64,000 nucleotides of DNA from Arthrobacter dokdonellae (GTDB lineage Bacteria > Actinomycetota > Actinomycetes > Actinomycetales > Micrococcaceae): NCBI RefSeq assembly GCF_003268655.1, contig NZ_CP029642.1, positions 372,001-436,000 of the forward strand, read 5' to 3'. The position numbers and the translations under genes are program-made. Positions 29,627 to 38,670 of the stretch are shown piece by piece. The notes under the pieces were generated by a model that was not told the DNA's origin, made no database searches, and worked only from the letters and a program-made list of their open reading frames with translations. How positions within the stretch are numbered: the stretch's first letter is position 1; every line of letters starts with the position of its first letter.

Positions 29627-30918
29627 GCGGCACCGCCCTGGGACGTCTGGGAGCCGGCGTCGGCAAAGGACGCTTCGTAGTTTTCAAACCAGGCCAGTTC
29701 CTCGGCCACGAGCGGATGGGCCTCGGCGTAGACGGTGGCAAACTTCTGGCGGATGTCCGCCCCGCCCAGCGCCAGCGTGGCGCGCCGGACATGCGCGGCC
29801 AGCTCGTCGCCGTCGTTCTTCAGCTGGTCAAAGAAGTCGTCGGCGGCCAGGCCGGCGGCGCGCAGGTAGGTTTCCAGGCGCTGCAGCGGATCCTTTGCCT
29901 TCCACGATTCCTCCTCAGCGTTCAGGCGGTACTTCGTGGGGTCGTCGGCCGTGGTGTGCGCGCCCACGCGGTACGTGGAGGCCTCAATCAGCACCGGACC
30001 GCGGCCGGAGCGGGCGTGCTCGAGCGCCCACTGCGTCACGGCGTACACAGCCAGGACGTCATTGCCGTCGACGCGGATGCCGGGGAAGCCGTAGCCCCCC
30101 GCGCGGTTGACCAGCGGAATTTTCGACTGCACCTCAAACGGGACGGAAATGGCCCAGTTGTTGTTTTGGCAGAAGAACACCACCGGCGCGTTGTAGGAGG
30201 CGGCGAAGACCATGGATTCGTGGACATCGCCCTCACTGCTGGACCCGTCGCCAAAGTAGGCCACGACGGCGGCAGGCTCGGTTGCGCCGTCCGCCGCCAG
30301 GTCGCGCTGGATGCCCATGGCGTAGCCGACGGCGTGCAGCGTCTGGGCGGCAAGTACCAGCGTGTACAGGTGGAAATGGTTCTCTCGGGGATCCCACCCG
30401 CCGTTGGTGACACCGCGGAACAACTTCAGGAGATCGGCCAGGTCCAGGCCGCGGGTCAGGGCGACGCCGTGTTCACGGTAGGTGGGGAAGGCGTAATCGG
30501 CCTTGTTCATCGCACTGCCGGAGCCGATCTGCGCCGCTTCCTGCCCGACGACCGGCACCCACAGCGCCAGTTCGCCCTGGCGTTGGAGCGCGGTGGCCTC
30601 CGCGTCAAAGCGGCGCACCAGGGCCATGTCGCGGTAAAAGCCGCGCAGCGTTTCCGCGTCCAGGGCGTCGATGTACGGGCTAAACATGCCGTCCTCACGG
30701 CGCGTGCCGCCGGCATCCAGCAGTTGTACCATGTCGCCGTCGCCAACGCCGTTGGCCTGCAGCACGCCGGCGGAAGGCCCTGTGCCGGTGGCAGCTTGCT
30801 GGGCAGAGCCCATACCGTCTCCTCGTTTGCCTGGCCGCAACTTGACCGCGGGGATCCGCTGCACCGGCTCGTTGGTATCGACATATGCCTCTGCGGGAAT
30901 GTATTCCGCGAAGTGCAT
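29623..30918 (-). CDS. bkdA: 2-Oxoacid dehydrogenase E1 component, alpha subunit
   Basis: A 431-residue alpha subunit with ThDP motif GDGSSSEGDVHESM and NNNWAIS (about 230-262), plus the RYRVGAHTTADDPT-like active-site loop (TYRVGAHTTADD). The N-terminal 70 residues before the fold are a low-complexity extension, and GTG or ATG internal starts (for example MVQLLD) are possible. ATG 30918 is kept as the first good frame start; TATATG overlaps it. The upstream 64-bp gap holds a palindrome at 30941. Confidence 0.92.
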   Translation of the reverse strand: MHFAEYIPAEAYVDTNEPVQRIPAVKLRPGKRGDGMGSAQQAATGTGPSAGVLQANGVGDGDMVQLLDAGGTRREDGMFSPYIDALDAETLRGFYRDMALVRRFDAEATALQRQGELALWVPVVGQEAAQIGSGSAMNKADYAFPTYREHGVALTRGLDLADLLKLFRGVTNGGWDPRENHFHLYTLVLAAQTLHAVGYAMGIQRDLAADGATEPAAVVAYFGDGSSSEGDVHESMVFAASYNAPVVFFCQNNNWAISVPFEVQSKIPLVNRAGGYGFPGIRVDGNDVLAVYAVTQWALEHARSGRGPVLIEASTYRVGAHTTADDPTKYRLNAEEESWKAKDPLQRLETYLRAAGLAADDFFDQLKNDGDELAAHVRRATLALGGADIRQKFATVYAEAHPLVAEELAWFENYEASFADAGSQTSQGGAA

Positions 30919-30940
30919 ATATTTCCATTTTCGATTTACA

Positions 30941-30956
30941 ACTGTAGCGGTACAGT
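30941..30956. promoter_or_regulatory. Palindrome upstream of the E1-alpha gene
   Basis: ACTGTA-GCGG-TACAGT, 6-bp perfect arms around 4 bp, 23 bp before the E1-alpha ATG. It is a candidate operator for the bkd genes, which can be controlled separately from the upstream aminotransferase gene. Confidence 0.4.
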
Positions 30957-30982
30957 CCGGGTTTTCCCGCCTTTGTTAATGG

Positions 30983-32104
30983 CTAGGAAGGATGCGGCGC
31001 TTTTGTGTACGACGCACAGATCTGAAGGAAACGGGTGTTCGCCTCCACCTCGCCGATGCTGACGCGGACGCCTTCGTGGCCAAATGCCCGCACCGAAAGC
31101 GCGTGGCTGTCCGCCAAGGCGGCAAACTCCGGGGTGTCGGAACCGAGATTGAGCCACACAAAGTTGCCCTGTGCTTCAGGGATGTCCCAGCCCAGCGCCT
31201 TCAGGCCCCGGGTCACGCGGTCGCGCTCGTCCACCAGGCTTTGTACCCTTTCCACAACCTCTCCGTAGTTTTCCAGTGATGCGACGGCGGCCTGTTCGGC
31301 AATCCCGGAGACGGCGAACGGCGTGGCCGCGGCGCGCAGGTAGGCGGTGGCCTCCGGCTGCGAGACTGAATAGCCGACGCGCAGCCCGGCCAGCCCGTGC
31401 GCCTTGGAGAACGTTCGAAGGACCACCACGTTCGGGTACTTGCGGTACATGGCGATCCCGTCAACGGCATCTTCCGCGCGGACGAATTCCTGGTACGCCT
31501 CGTCGATGACAATGACGACGTCGGAGCGCACGCTGCGGATGAACTCCTCCGTTTCCGCGGTCCTGAGCACAGGACCCGTGGGGTTGTTCGGCGTGCACAA
31601 CAGCACCACCTTGGTGTTTCCGGTGACGGCGGCCGCCATCGCGGGAAGGTTGTGCGTGCCGTCGCTGCGGACGGGAACCTGGATGCTCCGGGCACCGGCC
31701 AGTCCGACGCAGATTGGGTACGCCTCGAAAGAGCGCCAGGCGTAGACAACCTCATCGGGTATGCCGTCGTCGTTCGCCCCGGCAAAGGCCGCCAGGATCT
31801 GGTTCAGGGCTCCCAGGGACCCTGCGCCGGTGACGACGTCGTCCGCCGGCACGTCCAGGAACGTCCCCAGGGCGTTACGCAGGGAGGCGCAGGTGGTGTC
31901 CGGATAGCGGTGGACCTCCAGCGTGCCGTGCAGCAGTTCCAGCACCGCGGGTACCGGGCCCAGCGGGTTCTCGTTGGATGAGAGTTTGAAGCTTTCGAGC
32001 CCGGGGATTTCCACCGGCGGCTTGCCCGCGGCATATTTGGGCAGCCGGCCCACGACGGGGCGCGGGTGGACGCCGGATTGCTGGGCTTGGCTGTTCAGGG
32101 TCAT
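30983..32104 (-). CDS. hisC: Histidinol-phosphate/aromatic aminotransferase
   Basis: A 373-residue HisC-family aminotransferase. Seen: FKLSSNENPLGP (start of fold), YPDTTCASLRNAL, GAGSLGALNQIL, CTPNNPTGP, IDEAYQEF and PLP lysine Lys234 in TFSKAHGLAGLRVGY. HisC makes histidinol phosphate; many actinobacterial copies with this pattern also act on aromatic amino acids (Pat type). The gene is not near other his genes, so the aromatic/Pat role is an equal option. It reads in the same direction as bkdA, 64 bp upstream of it. Confidence 0.88.
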   Translation of the reverse strand: MTLNSQAQQSGVHPRPVVGRLPKYAAGKPPVEIPGLESFKLSSNENPLGPVPAVLELLHGTLEVHRYPDTTCASLRNALGTFLDVPADDVVTGAGSLGALNQILAAFAGANDDGIPDEVVYAWRSFEAYPICVGLAGARSIQVPVRSDGTHNLPAMAAAVTGNTKVVLLCTPNNPTGPVLRTAETEEFIRSVRSDVVIVIDEAYQEFVRAEDAVDGIAMYRKYPNVVVLRTFSKAHGLAGLRVGYSVSQPEATAYLRAAATPFAVSGIAEQAAVASLENYGEVVERVQSLVDERDRVTRGLKALGWDIPEAQGNFVWLNLGSDTPEFAALADSHALSVRAFGHEGVRVSIGEVEANTRFLQICASYTKAPHPS

Positions 32105-32167
32105 GCTCCTAGCCTAATTGAGCATGGACGGCTGCGCGCGGAAGGCTGTCTGTGAAAGCATGGCTGC

Positions 32168-32581
32168 ATGATGCGATTTGTGCTGCGGGTCCTCGTCAAC
32201 GGTCTTGCTTTGTGGATTGCCGCCTGGCTCCTGCCCGGGATGGCCGTGGTGAACACCGGCACCAGCGGCCTGGAAACCTCCAACGCCACCGTGAACAAGG
32301 CGCTGGCGTTCATTTTCATCGGCCTGGTCTTTGGTGTGGTCAATGCCTTGGTCAAGCCTGTGGTGAAGCTGCTGACCCTTCCCGTCACCATTCTGACGTT
32401 GGGACTGTTCACCATCATCATCAACGCCGCCATGCTGTGGCTGACCTCATGGCTCAGTTCGTTCACGCCCGTGCACTTCACCATTGACCACTTCTTCTGG
32501 ACGGCCGTCATCGCTGCCGTGATCATCAGCATCGTCTCGATGCTGATGGGCGGCCTGACCAGGCGGCACGCACGGCGCTAG
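32168..32581 (+). CDS. Phage holin family / YvlD-like membrane protein
   Basis: A 137-residue membrane protein with four hydrophobic segments (about 3-24, 48-66, 72-96 and 110-129) and the characteristic VFGVVNALVKPVVKLLTLPVTILTLGLF core of the four-helix holin-like family (YvlD). Despite the name these are chromosomal housekeeping membrane proteins in actinobacteria, not lysis genes. Starts with two ATGs at 32168 and 32171; either could be used. No phage genes lie nearby. Confidence 0.85.
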   Translation: MMRFVLRVLVNGLALWIAAWLLPGMAVVNTGTSGLETSNATVNKALAFIFIGLVFGVVNALVKPVVKLLTLPVTILTLGLFTIIINAAMLWLTSWLSSFTPVHFTIDHFFWTAVIAAVIISIVSMLMGGLTRRHARR

Positions 32582-32596
32582 CCGGCCCTGTGCCGG

Positions 32597-34210
32597 TTAG
32601 CGGGCTCGCCGTTTACCAGGCTGGCGTTTATCAGGCTGGGCGTCGTCGACGTCCCGTCCCTGGTAGACGCTTCGTGACACCTTCACCGTACCGCCACCGG
32701 GGACGTTCATCGGACCGCGAGCGGCCGCGACGCCTCCCATGAAGACACCGACACTCTCCCGCACCGCCTTGATGCCCGGGTCGCTGCTCCGTTCCAGGGC
32801 ATGCGCGTCGTCGATGTAGTTTCCCAGGTCGTGGGCGGCCTTGATGACCTCAACCGGGTCCTTGCCGCGCGGGGCCCCGGGCCGGTGGGAGGTCACCGTC
32901 ACCCAGTTGGCGGAACCGGGCGGCGGACCGTAGTCGGCAGCGGCAACGATGTCGTCTTCGTTTTGCAGGTCCAGCACCTTGACGGCGGGAGGGACGGGCA
33001 GGTTTCTGGCCGGGGCTCCGGCAATAATGATCATCCTAAGATTGAAGTCGGCCAGGAACGCCGGGCTTGCGGCGGCGGCGGCAGCGTGGATCCCGCCGCC
33101 GCTGTGCCCCGTGATCATGACATCCTCCGTGGGGAGCGCGCCGGCGTCCGTCAGGGCCTGCTTCATCATTTCCTGAACCACGATCTGCTGCTGCCTGAAG
33201 AGGGCTGGCTGCGCCGCCGTCATGCCTTCCAGGTCCCCTTCGAGGTCCATCGGGTTGACGCTGTCGACCCGTGACCAATCCTCGGTTCCCGGCAAATGCA
33301 CGATCCAGGCACGTGTTCCGTCCAGGCGGTCCAGGCGGTCCACGACAATGGACCCCGGTGGGTAGCCGTACGCGTCCCGGCTGCCCGACAGCAGGCCCGC
33401 TGCCCGAGGGTCGACGTCGACCTGGAGTCCGCCGGACGGATCCGGGACAGCACGGCCGGGGCTCCAGTCTTCGGGCCGGCCGTGCCATTCGCCGGCCGGC
33501 ACTCTCCTCAGTTCAAGATGCCCCGGTTTGGCCAGCCCGGTCCAGTCGAAGAACTTCCGCAGGCCGGCGGCCGGCAAGACTCCGGCATTGAGCCCGCCAC
33601 GTGATGGGTCCTGTCCGGACGGGACCCGGCCGAGCAGATAGGCCAGCCCCGCCATGGGACCGAGCAGACCGGCCAGGTACGCCGGACCGTCGTTGAGCAG
33701 GTCTTCAGTCTTGTCCCGCAGCCCAGCCCGCGCCGCGACATCCTGCAGTTTGTGGACCTGCCACCAAAGCACCAACGGACCGAAGATACCCGCGGACTCG
33801 ACCTCGATCCCGCCAAACAGGGCCTTCATGCGCTGCGCATTTTCACGTGCAACCGTCTCGGCTTCGGCTGCCTCATAGCGTTGGGCGGCGGCTGATGCAT
33901 GCAAGGCAAGTTCGGCCACTCCCTGCGCCGCGGCCGCCACCGATCCCTGCGCCGACGACAGGACGGCCTCGGCGGCCCGTGCGGCGTATTGCGTGCCGTT
34001 GGCCGCTTGCAGGCCCGACGCCAGCAATCCCGCCGCAAACTCCGACATCCACCGCAGCTCGCTGCCGAGACTGGCGGCCAGTTCCTGTGCGTCCCGCCCG
34101 ACCAGGTCAATTCCCCTGGCCGTCAACTCGATTTCGGCCAACGTATATTTCACCCGGCCTGCCCCGCCGGCAATGCTGAAGCTGATTCCGTCGTCGGCCT
34201 TCCCTTCCAT
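32597..34210 (-). CDS. Lipase/esterase-like protein with alpha-helical N terminus
   Basis: A 537-residue protein. The N-terminal 140 residues are Ala-rich helices with heptad character. The C-terminal half holds an alpha/beta-hydrolase nucleophile Ser370 in ITGHSGGGIHAA, followed by IIIAGAPARN and DLQNEDDIVAAADYG, consistent with a lipase fold. A hydrophobic stretch (about 180-195) may be a membrane or interaction helix. It starts 3 bp after the small WXG-like gene, so the two form an operon. This architecture, a WXG100-like partner plus a large helical-then-lipase protein, suggests a type VII secretion substrate pair, but no secretion genes are in the window. Confidence 0.7.
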   Translation of the reverse strand: MEGKADDGISFSIAGGAGRVKYTLAEIELTARGIDLVGRDAQELAASLGSELRWMSEFAAGLLASGLQAANGTQYAARAAEAVLSSAQGSVAAAAQGVAELALHASAAAQRYEAAEAETVARENAQRMKALFGGIEVESAGIFGPLVLWWQVHKLQDVAARAGLRDKTEDLLNDGPAYLAGLLGPMAGLAYLLGRVPSGQDPSRGGLNAGVLPAAGLRKFFDWTGLAKPGHLELRRVPAGEWHGRPEDWSPGRAVPDPSGGLQVDVDPRAAGLLSGSRDAYGYPPGSIVVDRLDRLDGTRAWIVHLPGTEDWSRVDSVNPMDLEGDLEGMTAAQPALFRQQQIVVQEMMKQALTDAGALPTEDVMITGHSGGGIHAAAAAASPAFLADFNLRMIIIAGAPARNLPVPPAVKVLDLQNEDDIVAAADYGPPPGSANWVTVTSHRPGAPRGKDPVEVIKAAHDLGNYIDDAHALERSSDPGIKAVRESVGVFMGGVAAARGPMNVPGGGTVKVSRSVYQGRDVDDAQPDKRQPGKRRAR

Positions 34211-34213
34211 GAC

Positions 34214-34579
34214 TCAGCCTCCGAGCAGTCCGGGCCCTTTTGCGGCCAGTTCATCAAGGACCCTGGCGTACGCTGCCACGTAGTCGGAAGCCATCCTGAC
34301 ATCGGAAGAACCGGCCGCCAGGTCCGCCAAGCGCAACGCGACCTCCTGTCGGAAGGCTTCTCCCGCCGTGGAGGCCCACTCCAGGGCCGTGGCACTGGAC
34401 AGCCGGGCCTGGGCATTGTCAATCGCGCCCGCCAGCCGGGACAACCGTGCGGACAGGGCGGACATGTCGCCCGGGGAACTGCCCGAAACCCAGAAGCCGG
34501 ACGGGCCGCTGCACTGCTGCGGACCAGGCTGCCCCGGTCCGGTCAATTGTGCTGCCCGCCGGTCCGTCGAGTAGTCCAT
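34214..34579 (-). CDS. Small WXG100-like helical protein
   Basis: A 121-residue protein whose C-terminal 80 residues form two long Ala/Leu-rich helices separated by a turn at W68-ASTA-G73 (EWASTAGEAFR), similar to but not exactly the WxG turn of the ESAT-6 family. The N-terminal 35 residues are Pro/Gly/Gln-rich. ATG 34579 follows GGGGGCG. It is the partner gene of the lipase-like protein, with only 3 bp between stop and start. Longer frames upstream to 34876 overlap the purB start and look non-coding. Confidence 0.65.
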   Translation of the reverse strand: MDYSTDRRAAQLTGPGQPGPQQCSGPSGFWVSGSSPGDMSALSARLSRLAGAIDNAQARLSSATALEWASTAGEAFRQEVALRLADLAAGSSDVRMASDYVAAYARVLDELAAKGPGLLGG

Positions 34580-34802
34580 GCCGTCGCCCCCTTGCACTCT
34601 CCGCACTGCCCACCGCGGGACACCGCCCCCTGTGGGACGTCGATTTCGACAATAGGCACCACCCGCGGCCCCCGCCAGCGCCCGTGCCCGCGATGGGGAC
34701 AAGGCGGGGGCGGGCCCGCGCTGTGCAGGAAGCAGTGCGGTCGAAAGTGCTGCCGCACGGACACACTGCGGTGGAACCCGCCGTTCATGAAAGAATTGGG
34801 CC

Positions 34803-36245
34803 ATGTCTGATTCCGCCTCCGCCATTTCCCGCATTCCTTCCGGCCGCCTGTCGCTGGCCGCTTCCGAACGGCGCATCGCCCTGGGTCCGCTCGACGGCCG
34901 GTACGCAGGCGCCGTCGCACCGCTGGTCGACTACCTCTCCGAGGCCGCCCTGAACCGCGACCGCGTCGGCGTTGAGGTGGAGTGGTTCATCCACCTCACG
35001 AGCAACAACGTGCTGCCGGGCACCGGGCCGTTGACTGCCGAGCAGCAGGCGGGCCTGCGCGCCATTGTCACCGAGTTCGACGCCGATTCGGTTGCGGAAC
35101 TTGCGGAGATTGAAAAGGTCACCGTCCATGACGTCAAGGCAGTGGAATACTTCATCGGCAACCGTCTGGCCGCCCTGGGCCTGGAGCGCCTGAAGCCGCT
35201 GGTCCACTTCGGCTGCACCAGCGAGGACATCAACAACCTCTCCTACGCCGTGGGCATCAAGGGAGCGGTCGATGACGTTTGGCTGCCGGCAGCCCGCAGC
35301 CTCGTGGCCAGGATCACCGAAATGGCCGAGGAAAACCGTGCCGTCCCGATGCTTTCGCGCACGCACGGACAACCCGCGACGCCGACGACGCTGGGCAAGG
35401 AACTGGCTGTTACGGCCCACCGCCTGACGCGGCAGCTGGACAGGATCGCCAACACGGAGTTCCTGGGCAAGATCAACGGCGCCACGGGCACCTACGCCGC
35501 CCACTATGCCTCCGTTCCTGAAGCCAATTGGCAGGATGTCTCCCGCGGCTTCGTCGAAAGCCTGGGCCTGACATGGAACCCGCTCACCACCCAGATCGAA
35601 TCGCACGACTGGCAGGCAGAGCTGTACGCCGACGTTGCCCGTTTCAACCGCATCCTGCACAACCTGTGCACGGACGTCTGGAGCTACATCTCCATCGGCT
35701 ACTTCGTGCAGATTCCGGTTCCCGGCGCCACCGGTTCCTCGACCATGCCGCACAAGGTCAACCCGATCCGCTTTGAAAACGCCGAAGCGAATCTGGAGAT
35801 CTCCAACGCCCTGCTGGACACCCTCGGCGCCACCCTCGTGACGAGCCGCTGGCAGCGGGACCTCACCGACTCTTCCAGCCAACGCAACATCGGCGTCGCC
35901 TTCGGCCACTCCCTGCTGGCCATCAACAACGTGCTGGGCGGCCTGGGCCGGCTGGACACGGCCGAGTCCGTGCTCGCGGATGACCTCGACCACAACTGGG
36001 AAGTCCTTGCCGAGGCCATCCAGATGGTCATGCGGGCCGAGGCCCTGGCCGGCGTATCAGGGATGGAAGACCCGTACGAGCGCCTCAAGGACCTGACCCG
36101 CGGCCGCCGTGTGGACGCGGCGCGCATGCAGGAGTTCGTCTCCGGCCTGGGCCTGTCCGACGCCGCCCAGGCACGCCTGCTGGCCCTGACCCCAGCCACG
36201 TACATCGGCATTGCTGAATCCTTGGTGGACCACCTGCAAAAGTAG
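34803..36245 (+). CDS. purB: Adenylosuccinate lyase
   Basis: Cleaves adenylosuccinate to AMP and fumarate, and SAICAR to AICAR plus fumarate, in purine synthesis. The 480-residue protein has ALGPLDGRYAGAVAPL, HFGCTSEDINNL, SRTHGQPATPTTLGKE, and the fumarase-superfamily signature GSSTMPHKVNP. ATG 34803 is preceded by GAAAG. The length is normal. A 7-bp palindromic hairpin follows the stop. Confidence 0.97.
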   Translation: MSDSASAISRIPSGRLSLAASERRIALGPLDGRYAGAVAPLVDYLSEAALNRDRVGVEVEWFIHLTSNNVLPGTGPLTAEQQAGLRAIVTEFDADSVAELAEIEKVTVHDVKAVEYFIGNRLAALGLERLKPLVHFGCTSEDINNLSYAVGIKGAVDDVWLPAARSLVARITEMAEENRAVPMLSRTHGQPATPTTLGKELAVTAHRLTRQLDRIANTEFLGKINGATGTYAAHYASVPEANWQDVSRGFVESLGLTWNPLTTQIESHDWQAELYADVARFNRILHNLCTDVWSYISIGYFVQIPVPGATGSSTMPHKVNPIRFENAEANLEISNALLDTLGATLVTSRWQRDLTDSSSQRNIGVAFGHSLLAINNVLGGLGRLDTAESVLADDLDHNWEVLAEAIQMVMRAEALAGVSGMEDPYERLKDLTRGRRVDAARMQEFVSGLGLSDAAQARLLALTPATYIGIAESLVDHLQK

Positions 36246-36248
36246 CCC

Positions 36249-36264
36249 CTGCCCGAACGGGCAG
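36249..36264 (+). terminator. Hairpin after purB
   Basis: CTGCCCG-AA-CGGGCAG, perfect 7-bp stem with a 2-nt loop, 3 bp after the purB stop. There is no T tract, so termination is plausible but unproven. Confidence 0.4.
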
Positions 36265-36650
36265 CCAGTGGTGGCCGGCCCCCCCAACTCACCACCCGAT
36301 GTCTGCCTGCCACAAGCCGAGCATTCGTTCACGGGCAACGTCGGCTTTCCACCGCCAGAGCTTGCACGGCTGCGTCGAGCCTCGGCGGACTCCGAGGCAG
36401 CTGGGCACGGCGTACGGCAGACTGCAGCGGGGACAGCACTCGGATCCCAAACCTCCGCGTTCACCACGGAAGCGTACTAAGGCACGTTGGGATCACCACA
36501 ACGGCCAACGTGATCGGCGGACGTTCCATGTCCGTGACCTACGAGATCCATGACCTTCGAGGCACTGGCCCATGCTCACTGGGACTGTGGAGGCTGCTTC
36601 AGCACTTCTGGCGCCATGGAAGCGACGGCGGCACCTGATCCACCGGCGCG
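36265..36650. other. Gap without supported gene
   Basis: About 390 bp between purB and the DUF2695 gene. Frames on the plus strand here (for example 36211-36480) start inside purB, have poor residue composition and no ribosome site. I see no RNA gene or long repeat. Confidence 0.45.
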
Positions 36651-37064
36651 CTAGTAATGGGTGAATGAGTGCCCGCCCCGGCCGAACCACAAATCGCATG
36701 CCTGCGTTGAACCTTTTCTGGCCCCCAAACAGGGCGGTTTCTCCGGCTCCCCCGTCCCGTCCTCCCAGTCATCGACCCCATCGTCCGGCGCAGGCAGCCA
36801 CCAGGCGAACCGCTGGCCGACAACGTTCATGAACATTTCGCAGTCGCAATAGCCGCCTTGTGCTTCCAACCGCTGGACCAGTGCGGTCGCACGCGGCGCA
36901 CAAAGCTCCTGGTACCGCTTCGCCCAATGGAGGCCGTGGCAGCCGTAACACAACACCATGCTCCAGACATAACAAAACAGGCACTCGTGGGGCAGCGGCA
37001 GCGTCAGGTCCATGCCAAGGGTGTCAACGTCCCGCCGTACCTCGTCAGGCAATTCATGTTCCAT
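36651..37064 (-). CDS. DUF2695 family protein
   Basis: A 137-residue protein matching DUF2695 by the Cys-rich blocks: CLFCYVWSMVLCYGCHGLHWAKRY and GGYCDCEMFMNVVGQRFAW. The function is unknown; the paired Cys suggest metal binding or structural disulfides. ATG 37064 is at the start of MEHELPDEVRRDV, preceded by GGAAAGG in the minus direction. It stands alone between two gaps. Confidence 0.75.
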   Translation of the reverse strand: MEHELPDEVRRDVDTLGMDLTLPLPHECLFCYVWSMVLCYGCHGLHWAKRYQELCAPRATALVQRLEAQGGYCDCEMFMNVVGQRFAWWLPAPDDGVDDWEDGTGEPEKPPCLGARKGSTQACDLWFGRGGHSFTHY

Positions 37065-37227
37065 GGTTTTCCTTTCCAAGGACCAACAATTGCAACCACT
37101 GGCCCCCAGCAAAAGGGCACCCCGCTCAACTGTGGACAAGGTTCGGGCCGGCCCTGGCTGTGCAGGGCTCAACCGTCCCTATTTCGCCCACCAACCGGCC
37201 TTCCGCAAGGCACGGGGCCAGGCGTCC

Positions 37228-38436
37228 CTAGGCCCTCGCCTGCTGGAAGTTGACGATGCGCTCCAGCCCCTCGCGGACGGCGTCGTACCCGGCGGCAAAG
37301 CTCAGCCGCACGGTGCGGCTGCCGTTGAGGGTGTCAAAATCTAGCCCGGGCACCACGGCCACGCCCTCGGCCTCCAGCAGCGCCGAGCAGTAGGCGGCCG
37401 AGTCCGCGAACCCGTCCATGGCTGCGCCGAGGTTCGCATACAGGTAAAAAGCACCGTCGGCCGGGGCGGCGTCGGCCCAACCCAGCCGGTCCAAGTTCGC
37501 GAGCAGGTACGCGCGGGTCCGGGCAAAATCCGCCACGGCCGTGTCGGCTTCGGCGTAGGAGAGCCCGCTGAATGCCTCCACGGCCGCCATTTGGGCCGGG
37601 GCCGGCGGGCACAGCGCCACATTGCCGGCGAGCGCGTCCACCACCCCGACGAGGTCGTCGGGCACAAGGGCCCATCCCAGCCGCCACCCCGTCATGCCCC
37701 AGTACTTGGAAAAGCTGGAAATGACGACGCCTGACCGGTCCAGTTCCCACGCGCAGACCCCTTTGGCGTCAGGGTCGCCCGCGGCGGGGTAAGTGATTCC
37801 ATGGTAAATTTCGTCGCTCACCAAACGCACGGAATTCACGGCGCACCAGCTGGCCAAGGCCGCCAGTTCCGTCCGGGACACCATGGTTCCGGTGGGGTTC
37901 GCCGGTGAGGCCAGCACCAAGCCGGCGAGCCGCCCACGTTCGAGGACGGCTGCCTCGAGCTGGCCGGGGGTGGGCTGGAAGCGGGTCTCCGGGCCGCAGT
38001 CGAGTTCCACGACGTCAATGCCGAGCGCGCGCAGGATGTTCTTGTAGGCGGGATAGCCGGGGCGGGCCAGCGCCACACGGTCGCCCGCATTGAAGGCGGA
38101 GAGGAACGCGAGCATGAACGCGCCGGAGGAGCCGGTGGTGACGGCGACGTTCCGTGCCGGGACGTCCAGCCCGTACCAGCGCCGGTAGTGGCCGGCGATG
38201 GCTTCACGGAGTTCGGCGGTGCCCAGTGCCGGCGTGTACGTCAACGGGGCCCCGGCGGCGTGGATGGAAGCGGCCGCGGCGGACACTGCCGACGGCGCGC
38301 CCCCGCCCGGCTCCCCTGCGCACAGTGAAATGACGTCCCGTCCGGCCGCACGCAGATCGGCCACCCGCGCCAGGATGTCCATCACGGCAAACGGCGGCAC
38401 CTGGGCACGGGCGGCAATGGTCAGCGGACGGTTCAT
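37228..38436 (-). CDS. Pyridoxal phosphate aminotransferase, class I/II
   Basis: A 402-residue fold-type I aminotransferase close to the aspartate/aromatic aminotransferases. Seen: ISLCAGEPGGG, YTPALGTAELREAI, TTGSSGAFMLAFL, ASPANPTGTMV, SDEIYHGITY and PLP lysine Lys244 in SSFSKYWGMTGWRLGW. Start MNRPLT at 38436 with AGGAG nearby; a longer frame to 38499 has no ribosome site. The substrate is not predicted. Confidence 0.88.
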   Translation of the reverse strand: MNRPLTIAARAQVPPFAVMDILARVADLRAAGRDVISLCAGEPGGGAPSAVSAAAASIHAAGAPLTYTPALGTAELREAIAGHYRRWYGLDVPARNVAVTTGSSGAFMLAFLSAFNAGDRVALARPGYPAYKNILRALGIDVVELDCGPETRFQPTPGQLEAAVLERGRLAGLVLASPANPTGTMVSRTELAALASWCAVNSVRLVSDEIYHGITYPAAGDPDAKGVCAWELDRSGVVISSFSKYWGMTGWRLGWALVPDDLVGVVDALAGNVALCPPAPAQMAAVEAFSGLSYAEADTAVADFARTRAYLLANLDRLGWADAAPADGAFYLYANLGAAMDGFADSAAYCSALLEAEGVAVVPGLDFDTLNGSRTVRLSFAAGYDAVREGLERIVNFQQARA

Positions 38437-38670
38437 GGCAGGCTCCTGGCGGCAGAATGCGGTGGCGCGGCGGCGGGGCCGCACCACCCAGCATCCCACA
38501 CGGACGCGCCGGCCAGCGGCGGTGCGGACATGGCGGACTGCAGGACGTAGCGGCCCGCCGAAAGTACGGCTCCGGGGACGTCCCTTCGAGTCGGGGCGCC
38601 AGATGTGTACAACGGGCGAAGGAGCGAAAACGGCGCCGGACCGAAGACGGCGGGCAGACCCCTGGAGGCG

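Noticed and set aside
32168..32581. Prophage indicated by the holin-like gene
   Set aside because: The YvlD-like family is chromosomal and no phage structural or lysis gene is near.
36211..36480. Plus-strand frame after purB
   Set aside because: Begins inside purB in another frame and has poor composition.
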